From positions 62,001 to 126,000 of the forward strand of contig JBEVXD010000007.1 of the NCBI GenBank assembly GCA_040506275.1: a stretch of 64,000 nucleotides of DNA, written 5' to 3'. The notes below the pieces were generated by a model that did not search any database, had not been told where the DNA came from, and saw nothing but the letters and a program-made list of their open reading frames with translations. Below are positions 16,039 through 24,687 of the stretch, in pieces (position 1 is the stretch's first letter; each line of letters starts with the position of its first letter). This DNA comes from Thiodiazotropha sp040506275. Its GTDB lineage: Bacteria > Pseudomonadota > Gammaproteobacteria > Chromatiales > Chromatiaceae. The translations under genes and the position numbers were made by a program.

Positions 16039-16115
16039 TGGTCGGGGTAGAGAGATTCGAACTCCCGACATCCTGCTCCCAAAGCAGGCGCGCTACCAGA
16101 CTGCGCTATACCCCG
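16039..16115 (-). tRNA. tRNA-Pro(TGG)
   Basis: 77 nt on the minus strand with encoded CCA. Acceptor CGGGGTA/TACCCCG, anticodon stem CCTGC/GCAGG with loop TTTGGGA giving anticodon TGG, and T arm TCGGGAGTTCGAATCTCTC. It is the first gene of the four-tRNA operon. Confidence 0.95.
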
Positions 16116-16166
16116 TTTTGCCACCCAGGTGAGTAGTCTACCGACCTGGATAAGCGAAGGGTGGGA

Positions 16167-16195
16167 ATAATACTGTCGTTACCCGCTGAGGTCAA
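16167..16195 (-). promoter_or_regulatory. Sigma70 promoter of the tRNA operon
   Basis: On the minus strand TTGACC (16190-16195) and TATTAT (16167-16172) are separated by exactly 17 bp, about 50 bp upstream of tRNA-Pro. The discriminator after the -10 is GC-rich (CCCACCC), as in stable-RNA promoters under stringent control. Confidence 0.8.
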
Positions 16196-16277
16196 TGCCG
16201 ATTAACGGGAATTCACTGACACTCTGCATCGGTTTCGGTATCATGCCACTCCTGTTTTTTTGACTGGTGGCAGTTCC

Positions 16278-17138
16278 ATGAGTGCAGAGTTATTAGATGG
16301 CAAGGCGATCGCGGCCGAATTGCGAGCAAAAATAAAGGCTGGCGTCGACAACCGAATCGCCGCTGGACTACGCCGGCCTGGGTTGGCTGTCGTTCTGGTG
16401 GGTGAGAATCCGGCTTCTCAGGTCTATGTGCGGAATAAGCGTAAATCCTGCGAAGAGGTCGGTTTTCACTCCCAATCATTTGATCTGCCAATTGATACCT
16501 CTCAGGCAGATTTATTGAAGATAATCGACAAACTCAACGATGATGAATCCATCGACGGTATTCTGGTACAGCTGCCTTTGCCTGATCAGATCGATGAGGA
16601 GGCGGTTATCGAGCGCATTCTCCCGACCAAGGATGTGGATGGTTTTCACCCCTATAATGTTGGTCGACTCGCCCTGCGCATGCCGATTTTACGCCCCTGC
16701 ACCCCCCGTGGGGTGATGACCATGCTGGACCATACCGGTCAAAAACTCGAGGGTCTGGATGCGGTCATCATCGGTCAATCGAACATTGTCGGTCGCCCCA
16801 TGGCACTTGAGCTGCTGGCGGCTCGCTGTACCATCACGGTTTGCCACAGCCGAACCAAGGATCTGGCAGGGAAAGCACGCAGTGCCGATATCCTGGTCGC
16901 TGCGGTCGGGCGTCCGGAGTTTGTCCCTGGGGATTGGGTTAAAGAGGGGGCGATAGTGATCGATGTGGGTATCAACCGCACCGATGAAGGCAAACTGGTT
17001 GGGGATGTGGACTTTGAGGCAGCCAAGGAGCGTGCCTCCTGGATTACACCGGTACCTGGTGGTGTTGGGCCCATGACCATTGCTACTTTGCTGGAAAACA
17101 CCTTACAAGCGGCGGAGCTTCATAGCTCATCTAAGTAG
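16278..17138 (+). CDS. folD: Bifunctional methylenetetrahydrofolate dehydrogenase/cyclohydrolase FolD
   Basis: 286 residues from ATG 16278 (a TTG at 16260 would add six residues). Family motifs are complete: YVRNKRKSCEEVG with the catalytic Lys, ILVQLPLPDQI, the NADP-binding VIIGQSNIVGRPMALELL, and the end motif TPVPGGVGPMTIATLL. The cytoplasmic enzyme interconverts 5,10-methylene- and 10-formyl-tetrahydrofolate for purine and formyl-Met synthesis. It is divergent from the tRNA operon and followed at once by REP palindromes. Confidence 0.97.
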   Translation: MSAELLDGKAIAAELRAKIKAGVDNRIAAGLRRPGLAVVLVGENPASQVYVRNKRKSCEEVGFHSQSFDLPIDTSQADLLKIIDKLNDDESIDGILVQLPLPDQIDEEAVIERILPTKDVDGFHPYNVGRLALRMPILRPCTPRGVMTMLDHTGQKLEGLDAVIIGQSNIVGRPMALELLAARCTITVCHSRTKDLAGKARSADILVAAVGRPEFVPGDWVKEGAIVIDVGINRTDEGKLVGDVDFEAAKERASWITPVPGGVGPMTIATLLENTLQAAELHSSSK

Positions 17139-17156
17139 TATCATGACAGATTGTCT

Positions 17157-17305
17157 GGTGGGGCACGGCCCCGCCCTACCTGATGCTCTTGTGGGTACAG
17201 TCCCACCATTACTCCTTAACTTCTACGCCAAGTTTGGTGGGGCATGGCCCCACCCTTGTAGTTGGTACGGCTCTATCCATTCGTAGGGTGGGGCCATGCC
17301 CCACC
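17157..17305. repeat. REP palindromes upstream of the transposase
   Basis: Three copies of a GTGGGGCATGGCCCCAC-type palindrome at 17157-17180, 17236-17257 and 17283-17305, the last inverted relative to the others. They flank the RAYT gene together with the tandem set after it. The consensus recurs at 32133-32155 in the tsaB-RND gap. Confidence 0.85.
17202..17233. repeat. 32-bp direct repeat, left copy
   Basis: Identical to 18005-18036, whose right half is the 3' end of cysS including its stop codon. It starts CCCACCATTACTCC and ends CGCCAAGT. The copies bracket the RAYT gene and most of its REPs. Confidence 0.85.
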
Positions 17306-17352
17306 AAAAACCTGCTAAGAGTCATTTCAAGACAACGCCAAGGAGAGGCAAC

Positions 17353-17904
17353 ATGTCGAACTACCGAAGATCCCATACACCCGGTGCTACTTACTTTTTT
17401 ACACTAGTTACCCACAATCGAAAGCCACTCTTTTCAATAGATCGAGCACCCAGGATTCTACGCTGGGCTATCTCAGATGTAAGAGAGAGGCGTCCTTTCA
17501 AGGTCGAAGCGATCTGTCTACTCCCAGACCATATCCATACAATTTGGAGACTTCCTGATGGAGATAGTGCTTACCCTCAGCGATGGAATGAGATCAAAGG
17601 GATCTTCACAAAACAGTTTAGAGATATTTCATCAGATGAGGAGCAAATCTCACGATCCCGTCAACGTAAAGGTGAAGGGGGTATATGGCAACGCCGATTC
17701 TGGGAACACATTTTTAGAGATGAAAATGATCTTAAGAACCATATGGACTATCTGCATTACAATCCCGTCAAACACGGATTGGTTGATCAGGTTGTTGACT
17801 GGCCCTGGTCAAGCTTTCATCGTTATGTGAAGGCAGGGATCTATCCAGTGGATTGGGGAGGTTCACTTCCTGCCAAAATGAATCTCAGCACGACGGGTGA
17901 ATAA
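17353..17904 (+). mobile_element. REP-associated tyrosine transposase (RAYT, Y1/HUH)
   Basis: 183 residues from ATG 17353, preceded by AAGGAGAGG; an in-frame ATG 57 bp upstream lies inside a REP. The IS200-like HUH motif is HIH (residues 60-62 in LLPDHIHTIW), and the catalytic tyrosine is expected in YLHYNPVKHG (residues 133-142). RAYTs are domesticated single-strand nucleases thought to mobilise the REP palindromes around them. Here six palindromes lie within 350 bp on either side. The gene looks intact, with no inverted-repeat ends of its own. Confidence 0.93.
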
Positions 17905-17907
17905 TTT

Positions 17908-18013
17908 GGTGGGGCATGGCCCCACCCTACCTGATACCTCTAACTGTGTTGTGGGGCATGGCCCCACCCTACCTGATACCTCTAGCTGTGTTGTGGGGCA
18001 TGGCCCCACCATT
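17908..18013. repeat. Tandem REP array downstream of the transposase
   Basis: About two and a half copies of a 42-43 bp unit: the palindrome GTGGGGCATGGCCCCACC followed by CTACCTGATACCTCTARCTGTGTT, beginning at 17908, 17951 and 17993. The last palindrome runs straight into the 3' end of cysS. Confidence 0.88.
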
Positions 18014-18036
18014 ACTCCTTAACTTCTACGCCAAGT
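18005..18036. repeat. 32-bp direct repeat, right copy (cysS 3' end)
   Basis: Perfect copy of 17202-17233. It overlaps the last 18 bases of cysS, so the left copy is a duplicated piece of this gene and gives the polarity of the duplication. Confidence 0.85.
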
Positions 18037-19404
18037 AGTGCCTTGGGGTCCATCTTCCAAAGCAATTCCAGCATCCTGCAGTTCATCCCTTATCCGGTCA
18101 GCTTCAGCCCAGTCCTTTGCCGTTCTGGCATCGATTCGTGCCTGCATCATCGCATCAATCTTCTCATCAGACAGACCTTCATCGGCTGATACACCACCTT
18201 TCAAATAGACTTCCGGGTCACTTTGTAACAAACCTAGAAGCCCACCCAACTCTCTAAGAACACCACCGAGGGTTGCTGCAGAATCGGGTTCCGAATCTTT
18301 GATGCGATTAATCTCCCGTACCAGGTCGAACAACACCGCCAACGCCTCTGGCGTATTGAAATCATCATCCATTGCCTGGTAAAAGCGACTTTTGAAATCC
18401 TCGCCACCTTCAGCCTTCACCAGGGGTAAGCCCCGCAGTGCATTATAGAATCGAGTCAATGCGGCCCGAGCGTTATCCAGATGCTCAGTATCATAATTGA
18501 GTGGTGAACGGTATTGACTGGTGAGGATGAAATAGCGCACCTCTTCAGCCTTATAGCGCTCGAGGATCTCTCGTACAGTGAAGAAGTTACCCAGAGACTT
18601 AGACATCTTTTCGTCATTGATGCGCACGAAACCGTTGTGCATCCAATAGTTGACAAAGGGGTGTCCAGTGGCCCCTTCGGATTGGGCTATCTCGTTTTCA
18701 TGATGAGGAAATGTCAGGTCGGCACCACCACCATGAATGTCAAAGCTGCTACCCAGGGCGTTGGTCGACATTGCTGAACACTCGATATGCCAACCTGGGC
18801 GCCCCCGACCCCAGGGTGAATCCCAGGCAGGCTCGTCAGGTTTAGCTGATTTCCACAATGCAAAATCGAGAGGATCACGTTTTGCGTCCCCCGGTTCAAC
18901 ACGGGCACCTGCACGCAGATCCTCGATCGATTTCCCAGAGAGCTTGCCATAGCCGGGAAAGCTGCGTACATCGTAGTAGACATCACCATTATCGGCTGCG
19001 TAGGCATGTCCTCTCTCGATCAGCTGCTGAATCATCTTCAGAATCTGATCCATATGCTGGGTTGCTTTAGGCTCATCCGTGGGACGTAATACCCCCAGCG
19101 CATCAGCATCCTCATGCATTGCCTGAATATACTGCTCTGTGAGCTCGGTAAAGGGTATCCCCTTCTCATTTGCACGATTGATGATCTTGTCATCAACATC
19201 GGTGATATTGCGAATGTAGGTGACCTGGTAGCCATTGGCCTGAAGATATCGATAGACAACATCAAACACCACCATCACCCTGGCATGCCCCAGATGGCAC
19301 AAGTCGTACACCGTCATGCCACACACATACATGCTGACCTTTTCGGTTTCCAGGGATTTAAAGATTTCCTTACTATTGGTGAGATCGTTATAGATTGTCA
19401 GCAT
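18019..19404 (-). CDS. cysS: Cysteinyl-tRNA synthetase
   Basis: 461 residues, the usual length. Class I features are present: the zinc cysteine and HIGH-like region YVCGMTVYDLCHLGHARVM with the first Zn ligand, the second ligand in HIECSAM, the Zn histidine in FPHHENEIAQSE, and KMSKS in NDEKMSKSLGNFF. The enzyme charges tRNA-Cys in the cytoplasm. The last codons (TTWRRS) lie within a 32-bp repeat shared with the transposon region, but the end is of normal length for the family. Single-copy essential gene. Confidence 0.98.
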   Translation of the reverse strand: MLTIYNDLTNSKEIFKSLETEKVSMYVCGMTVYDLCHLGHARVMVVFDVVYRYLQANGYQVTYIRNITDVDDKIINRANEKGIPFTELTEQYIQAMHEDADALGVLRPTDEPKATQHMDQILKMIQQLIERGHAYAADNGDVYYDVRSFPGYGKLSGKSIEDLRAGARVEPGDAKRDPLDFALWKSAKPDEPAWDSPWGRGRPGWHIECSAMSTNALGSSFDIHGGGADLTFPHHENEIAQSEGATGHPFVNYWMHNGFVRINDEKMSKSLGNFFTVREILERYKAEEVRYFILTSQYRSPLNYDTEHLDNARAALTRFYNALRGLPLVKAEGGEDFKSRFYQAMDDDFNTPEALAVLFDLVREINRIKDSEPDSAATLGGVLRELGGLLGLLQSDPEVYLKGGVSADEGLSDEKIDAMMQARIDARTAKDWAEADRIRDELQDAGIALEDGPQGTTWRRS

Positions 19405-19438
19405 ATTTCCAAGCCTGTCCTACTGAGATAAAACCTAG

Positions 19439-19590
19439 TGTAGTGTCCTATACCGTTCGACGTTTTTTAGAGGCCCGCCAATAACTCAAGTTGAGTTGCT
19501 TGGAATGGGCACACTACTCCTGGCACAACGCGCTCAGCACCGAATGGCTTTTCGTCACGCTAAAATCGTTGAACGGTATAGGACACTACA
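19439..19590. mobile_element. MITE-like element, 152 bp
   Basis: Inverted ends TGTAGTGTCCTATACCGTTC at 19439 and its reverse complement ending at 19590, extending to about 24 bp with one mismatch. The interior has no ORF. No clear target duplication was found (left flank CCTAG, right flank TCAGG). The ends resemble those of a full insertion sequence that would supply the transposase, but none is in this window. Confidence 0.75.
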
Positions 19591-19764
19591 TCAGGCATAT
19601 TAACGAAAAGGCTGTTGCCTTCATAGCCAATCATTTGGACAGGATAGTGAAATGTCTTATTAAATTAAGAAGCCCGACCGACACTGACGTGTACGACCGG
19701 GCCGTTTAGCCACCAATACTTTTATCACCCGACCTTGGTGAAATGTAGCCGGGATGGTTCAAAC

Positions 19765-21372
19765 TTAGACTTTAAATTGGCTAACCATTTTATCGAGTTT
19801 CAGTGAAATTTGTGCAACCTCTTCACTCTCTTTAAGTGTCCGGCAGGTTCCCTCTGCGGTCTGATGAGAAACTTCATTGATCGCAATGATGTTCTTATTG
19901 ATCTCGCTTGCCACACTAGTCTGCTCAGACGCAGCTGTAGAGATTTCAGAATTCATCTCACTGATCATCTCCACTGCACTTGCAATCTGTTGCAGGGCCT
20001 CACCGGCACGGCTCGAATCAGAGACACTTTGATCGGCTTCCTGCTTACTGCCATCCATAACCTTCACAGCCTGTTCAGATGAAGTAATCAACTGCTCGAT
20101 AATTTCCTGAATCTCATGGGTCGCTTCCTGAGTCCTTTGGGCAAGATTGCGCACCTCATCAGCTACCACTGCAAAACCTCGTCCCTGTTCACCTGCCCGA
20201 GCCGCTTCAATCGCCGCATTCAGAGCCAACAGATTCGTCTGTTCAGCAATCGCAGTTATCGATTCAGAAACCTGACCGATGTTTTGGGTTCCCTCAGCGA
20301 GACGTTTAACCACATCAGCTGCATCATCGACACGTTTGGCCAGCCGAACTATTGAATTGGAGACCTGAGTCACCACTTCACCTCCAGCACTGGCGTTGGT
20401 CTTGGCGTCTGCAGCGGCCTGTTCGGCTCCTGCCGCATTCTGTGCCACACGTTCTGCAGCCACTGTAAGCTCACCAATGGCAACCGTGAGCTGTTCCGTT
20501 TCTGTCTCCTGCTCATCTACACCATCCCGGGTAACCTTGGTCACTTGGGCCAATCTCTCAGCTGAGTCGGCCAAACCATCCATAGTGTGCGCCAAATCAT
20601 TGATGGTCGGCTGAAATTGATCAAGCATACTGTTCACTGCTTCACCAACTTCTCTAAACTCATCGTTGGCTCCCAAGGTGACCCTAGGACGGAGATCAGA
20701 ATTGGCACCAACCTGATCCATCGTCTGTTTTAAACCATGCAATGGTTTAATCACGACTTTGCGCACAATCACACTGATTATGAAAAGCCCAGCAACCAGA
20801 ACAAGAAAATTTATTCCAGCGCCTATCAACAGCTCATGGTCGATCGCCTTGTCGCGCTCACCCATCGAAAAGCTGAGTCGCCCTGCCCCCAGAATGGTCC
20901 CTTCTGGCACCTGGTGACAGGTCAGACAGTTTGTACCATTTCGGTCTGAAACCGCAGCAAAAGGTTCGATGATGGTCAAAATCCTCTCACCCTTGACGTT
21001 TTTGACCTGGATGATCTGTTCACCATTCAAAGCACGACGATCGAGATCATCTATCGGTTTTTCATGATCGAAGCCGACACCAAATGTCTTGTTTACCGTT
21101 TCAGCACGCAGCATACGCACTTCAACTACGCCTTCGCGCGTTTGAATCTTATCCCGCAGTAACTCCCGGTTACCCATGGTACCGGTAAACATCATTGCGT
21201 TTAGACTATCCAGGTAACCGTGCAGGACATCAAAGATCTGATGTTCTGATAAACTCAAGAGCCTGTCCTTTTGCTGTTGAGCTGAATAGATGGTTACAAC
21301 TGACATGATAAGGATGAAAATCAGCGCCATTGGCGTGACGATCTTCCATTGTACAGAAATATGTTTAGCCAT
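19765..21372 (-). CDS. Methyl-accepting chemotaxis protein with periplasmic heme-c site
   Basis: 535 residues. Helix 1 (about 11-30), a periplasmic sensor with one CLTCH motif at residues 149-153 (NCLTCHQVPEGTILG), helix 2 (about 181-203), a HAMP domain (about 204-256), then a coiled-coil signalling domain with the conserved hairpin NLLALNAAIEAARAGEQGRG near residue 390. The periplasmic part resembles heme-c PAS-like sensors known from Geobacter chemoreceptors, so it may sense redox state, O2 or NO. It is transcribed away from two cytochrome genes. No CheA-recruiting pentapeptide is at the C-terminus. Confidence 0.88.
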   Translation of the reverse strand: MAKHISVQWKIVTPMALIFILIMSVVTIYSAQQQKDRLLSLSEHQIFDVLHGYLDSLNAMMFTGTMGNRELLRDKIQTREGVVEVRMLRAETVNKTFGVGFDHEKPIDDLDRRALNGEQIIQVKNVKGERILTIIEPFAAVSDRNGTNCLTCHQVPEGTILGAGRLSFSMGERDKAIDHELLIGAGINFLVLVAGLFIISVIVRKVVIKPLHGLKQTMDQVGANSDLRPRVTLGANDEFREVGEAVNSMLDQFQPTINDLAHTMDGLADSAERLAQVTKVTRDGVDEQETETEQLTVAIGELTVAAERVAQNAAGAEQAAADAKTNASAGGEVVTQVSNSIVRLAKRVDDAADVVKRLAEGTQNIGQVSESITAIAEQTNLLALNAAIEAARAGEQGRGFAVVADEVRNLAQRTQEATHEIQEIIEQLITSSEQAVKVMDGSKQEADQSVSDSSRAGEALQQIASAVEMISEMNSEISTAASEQTSVASEINKNIIAINEVSHQTAEGTCRTLKESEEVAQISLKLDKMVSQFKV

Positions 21373-21628
21373 TGCTCAACCCAGAATAATTAAACTTTTT
21401 TTAACTACTGGATACTATTTCGGCAAAAGTGGTAGACACTTGAATTTTCTTCCTAAATAAATTAATCGTCATACTTAAAATTCTAAAGAATCTTCAATTT
21501 CTCCCGACAATATAGATTGTCACAACTAAATCCAGACAGTCTGGTTGTACCTCCCGCTAAAAGATAGCCACTTGCAGACGGGAAAAAATCAACAGACCTG
21601 TCTATGACAATGATTTTGGAGATATTCG

Positions 21629-21946
21629 ATGCGTAAAATCGCATATGCTTTAATTATAGCCGCCACTGTTTCCGCACCCTCTGCTTATGCGAGTGAAATG
21701 CTGGCAATGCAATCCGGATGCGCAGGATGCCATAAAGTGGATGTAAAACTGGTAGGCCCGGCATTCAAGGATATTGCGGCAAAATACGCAGGTGATGCTG
21801 GAGCGGTCGACCGGTTGACCGGCAAGGTCAAATCCGGGAGTAAACCTGGTGAAGCCCTGGTATGGGGTACTGCAATGATGCCACCCAGCCCAGCTGGCGA
21901 AGATAAGATAAAAGGCGTGATTGAGTGGATCATGACATTGAAATAG
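21629..21946 (+). CDS. Cytochrome c551/c8-type monoheme cytochrome
   Basis: 105 residues: signal peptide ending AYA, then CAGCH, VGPAFKDIAAKYAG and a terminal MMPPSPAGE segment holding the Met ligand, the pattern of Pseudomonas c551. Periplasmic electron carrier between quinol oxidising complexes and terminal oxidases or denitrification enzymes. It starts 256 bp from the divergent chemoreceptor gene and precedes a lipoprotein cytochrome by 174 bp. Confidence 0.92.
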   Translation: MRKIAYALIIAATVSAPSAYASEMLAMQSGCAGCHKVDVKLVGPAFKDIAAKYAGDAGAVDRLTGKVKSGSKPGEALVWGTAMMPPSPAGEDKIKGVIEWIMTLK

Positions 21947-22120
21947 GATGAGCAATACAGCTTGGATAGCGATTTCTTTCTGGCGCCACTTCCTGATCTA
22001 GAATTATAATGGAAGCGTCGGAAATCGGATAAAACCTTGGTTGGCAATTTTCAGGTAGTCCTGCAAACCAAAAGTACTTTGCCAAGGCCTACAATAAGCA
22101 TAATTCTTAAGGAGTTCTCT

Positions 22121-22501
22121 ATGTTCAGACCTAAAACACTGATTTTATTATCAACCCTTTCAACAGTATTGCTGGTGGGTTGTAGTGCCGGTCCGGCACC
22201 GGTCAGTTTTAAATCTGAAATCAAGCCAGTAATCGATAAATATTGCACTGAGTGTCATTTGGCTGGTGGTAGCGGTGCTGAAGCGAGTGGGTTTATAACA
22301 CAAGACTACACCAGCATTATGAAAGGCACTAAATTTGGACCTGTAGTTGTTGCGGGAGATCCCCTCTCCAGTTCTTTTTATCGTCTCGTTTCCGGCAAAG
22401 TAGATCCATCCATACGTATGCCCCACGGTAAAGAAGCGCTCTCAGAAGCTGAGATCACAAAAATTGAGCACTGGATAAGCCAGGGAGCGAAAGACAACTG
22501 A
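22121..22501 (+). CDS. Lipoprotein monoheme cytochrome c
   Basis: 126 residues from ATG 22121, preceded by AAGGAG; an upstream in-frame ATG at 22037 would place the signal internally. The signal peptide ends in lipobox LLVGC, so it is probably membrane-anchored. One heme site, CTECH, in IKPVIDKYCTECHLAGG resembles the cytochrome domains of the Planctomycete-type (PSCyt1) group, with RMPHGKEALS supplying a likely Met ligand. It probably takes or gives electrons to the soluble c551 next door. The function within a pathway is not established. Confidence 0.82.
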   Translation: MFRPKTLILLSTLSTVLLVGCSAGPAPVSFKSEIKPVIDKYCTECHLAGGSGAEASGFITQDYTSIMKGTKFGPVVVAGDPLSSSFYRLVSGKVDPSIRMPHGKEALSEAEITKIEHWISQGAKDN

Positions 22502-22857
22502 TTATCTGTCGTTAAAACAGACCCAGATAAGCACCTCTAAGCCTGTAGGCCTTGATTTTTTTCATGGTTTACGGGCTTTTTGCCTTTTCAGATTCTGTTA
22601 ACAGTGCAACAGATTCATTGTCTATTACCAGCCCCCCCTTTAACCCGCGTTTACTCCTCTCTGAGTAGTTTCACCTTTATAGAACATTTCCCCCTTTGTT
22701 ATGATGGTTTTTAATCGTTATTATGCACCCTGAATAGTTCTAACCGACACCATAATCGGTTGTCCGGTTAATAATAAGGAACCCCTTGTTGAATCGGCAT
22801 TGGCTCAGGCCTTTTCCAACACTTGCCCCGTTTCAGAACCATAAACATGAGGATGTT
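22502..22857. other. Intergenic region upstream of ppiA
   Basis: 356 bp without a supported gene. At 22537-22567 AAGCC..GGCCTT followed by GATTTTTTT could be a weak terminator for the cytochrome. The rest has a C-rich run (CCAGCCCCCCC) and A/T-rich segments near 22700-22780 that may hold the ppiA promoter. Confidence 0.4.
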
Positions 22858-23427
22858 ATGAAAAAAATGTATAAATCACTGATGGTATCCGTGGCTTTTC
22901 TTTTTACATTGACCACCGATGCCTGGGCTGAACCAGTAAAGGTTTTGATGAAGACCTCCATGGGAGATATCACGCTTTCACTGAATCGGGATAAGGCACC
23001 TAAAACAGTGGAAAATTTTGTACAGTACGCCCAGGATGGTTTCTTTGACGGTACTATCTTCCATCGCGTCATTAAAGACTTTATGGTTCAGGGTGGTGGA
23101 TTCACCGCCGATATGAAGAAAAAAGGGACCCGGGATCCAATCAAAAATGAGGCTAAAAACGGCCTGAAAAACAAAAAAGGCACAATTGCAATGGCACGCA
23201 CCTCAGCACCCCACTCTGCCACTGCCCAGTTCTTCATCAATCACAAAGACAATAGCTTCCTTGACTATCCCAGTCGCGATGGTTGGGGTTATGCTGTATT
23301 TGGCGAGGTCGTCCAGGGTATGGATGTGGTAGACACGATTGCTGAACAGCCAACAGGTGTAAGCGGCGGTATGCGGGACGTACCCAATAGTACTGTAACC
23401 ATCGAAAAAGTCAGTATCATCGAGTGA
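22858..23427 (+). CDS. ppiA: Periplasmic cyclophilin-type peptidyl-prolyl isomerase
   Basis: 189 residues from ATG 22858, where a signal peptide (MKKMYKSL to AWA) starts; an earlier in-frame start would add 24 unlikely residues. Cyclophilin core: IFHRVIKDFMVQGG carries the catalytic Arg, TAQFFINHKDN and GYAVFGEVVQGMDVV follow. It accelerates proline isomerisation of exported proteins. The next gene is the cytoplasmic homologue, 44 bp downstream; the two are about 60 percent alike by eye, suggesting a tandem duplication. Confidence 0.9.
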   Translation: MKKMYKSLMVSVAFLFTLTTDAWAEPVKVLMKTSMGDITLSLNRDKAPKTVENFVQYAQDGFFDGTIFHRVIKDFMVQGGGFTADMKKKGTRDPIKNEAKNGLKNKKGTIAMARTSAPHSATAQFFINHKDNSFLDYPSRDGWGYAVFGEVVQGMDVVDTIAEQPTGVSGGMRDVPNSTVTIEKVSIIE

Positions 23428-23471
23428 AATGCTACTGACCGATCAACCATAAGAAACTGACAGGAAAACTG

Positions 23472-23960
23472 ATGATCACATTGACAACCAATCTAGGCCC
23501 TATCCAAATCGAACTGGACGAAGAGAAAGCGCCCAAAACCTGCGAAAATTTCAAACAATATGTCCAGGACGGATTCTTTGACGGTACAATTTTTCACCGG
23601 GTGATCGATAACTTCATGATCCAGGGCGGTGGCTTTCTTCCAGGAATGGTCCAGAAACAGACCAGAGATCCTATTGAGAATGAAGCCAAAAACGGACTCT
23701 CCAACGAAGCCGGCACCATCGCCATGGCAAGAACCATGGAGCCACACTCCGCTACAGCGCAATTCTTTATCAATGTTGCAAACAATAAATTTCTTGATCA
23801 TCCTGGTCAGGATGGTTGGGGTTACTGTGTCTTCGGCAAAGTAGTTGCCGGCATGGATCTGGTGAACCAGATGAAAGGCACCGCCACCACCACACAGGCC
23901 GGTCATCAGGATGTGCCTGCTGAAGATATCATCATTGAAAAGGCTGAAATCACAGAGTGA
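23472..23960 (+). CDS. ppiB: Cytoplasmic cyclophilin peptidyl-prolyl isomerase B
   Basis: 162 residues with no signal peptide: FHRVIDNFMIQGGG, TAQFFINVANNKFLDH and GYCVFGKVVAGMDLV are the cyclophilin signature. The stop overlaps the GTG start of lpxH (GTGA), as in many gammaproteobacteria where ppiB and lpxH are adjacent. Folding helper in the cytoplasm. Confidence 0.95.
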   Translation: MITLTTNLGPIQIELDEEKAPKTCENFKQYVQDGFFDGTIFHRVIDNFMIQGGGFLPGMVQKQTRDPIENEAKNGLSNEAGTIAMARTMEPHSATAQFFINVANNKFLDHPGQDGWGYCVFGKVVAGMDLVNQMKGTATTTQAGHQDVPAEDIIIEKAEITE

Positions 23961-24685
23961 CCCATCAGCTCTTTATCTCTGATCTGCACCTGTCTGCCGA
24001 AGGGGCAGGCAGGCTGCGATTATTTAACCGTTTTCTAGAGTCCAGAGCCCCGCAAGCTGACTCTCTATATATTCTCGGCGACCTGTTTGACGCCTGGCTG
24101 GGAGATGATGTTCAACTACCCATCCTGGTTGAGGTCAAACAGGCGCTTAAACGACTCTCAGATGCTGGAACCCAGTTGAAAGTGATGCACGGTAATCGAG
24201 ACTTTTTGATTGGAGAAGCGTTCTGTCGCGACACCGGAGCAGAATTAATATCGGATCCCAATCTGGTCGATATCAACGGGATTCCCACACTATTGATGCA
24301 TGGGGATCTGCTATGTACCGATGACCTGGCATATCAACAGTTTCGCAAGGAGATCCGAGCTCCCGCCTTCGTCAACCATTTCTTATCTTTGCCTATCCCT
24401 GAACGAATCACCATTGCTCAGGATTACCGAGCCAAAAGCGGTGAGGCAAATTCACTCAAATCCGAAGCGATCATGGATGTCAATCAGCTGACTGTAGAAG
24501 ACTATCTACAACAACATCAGGCTCAATGTCTGATTCATGGACACACCCACAGACCTGCTGACCACACCTTCCAGCTCGGTTCACATTCAGTATCACGCCA
24601 TGTGCTTGGAGAGTGGCATGCAGATCATGCAGAAATCATCTGTGTAGCGAAAAATGTGCTGAGTCGGGAGACATTTCGCCTCTAG
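23957..24685 (+). CDS. lpxH: UDP-2,3-diacylglucosamine diphosphatase LpxH
   Basis: 242 residues from GTG 23957. Calcineurin-like metal sites are all present: ISDLHL, GDLFDAWLGDD, HGNRDFL, MHGDLLC and HGHTHRPA. LpxH hydrolyses UDP-2,3-diacylglucosamine to lipid X in lipid A synthesis at the inner membrane, indicating a normal outer membrane. Translationally coupled to ppiB. Repeat-rich non-coding DNA follows. Confidence 0.95.
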   Translation: MTHQLFISDLHLSAEGAGRLRLFNRFLESRAPQADSLYILGDLFDAWLGDDVQLPILVEVKQALKRLSDAGTQLKVMHGNRDFLIGEAFCRDTGAELISDPNLVDINGIPTLLMHGDLLCTDDLAYQQFRKEIRAPAFVNHFLSLPIPERITIAQDYRAKSGEANSLKSEAIMDVNQLTVEDYLQQHQAQCLIHGHTHRPADHTFQLGSHSVSRHVLGEWHADHAEIICVAKNVLSRETFRL

Positions 24686-24687
24686 CA

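Noticed and set aside
15897..16124. 75-codon minus-strand ORF
   Set aside because: It lies inside the tRNA-Pro, the tRNA-Arg 5' exon and the group I intron; the RNA features explain the sequence.
17908..18013. CRISPR array
   Set aside because: The 42-bp units are head-to-tail REPs with nearly identical spacer parts; no variable spacers and no cas genes.
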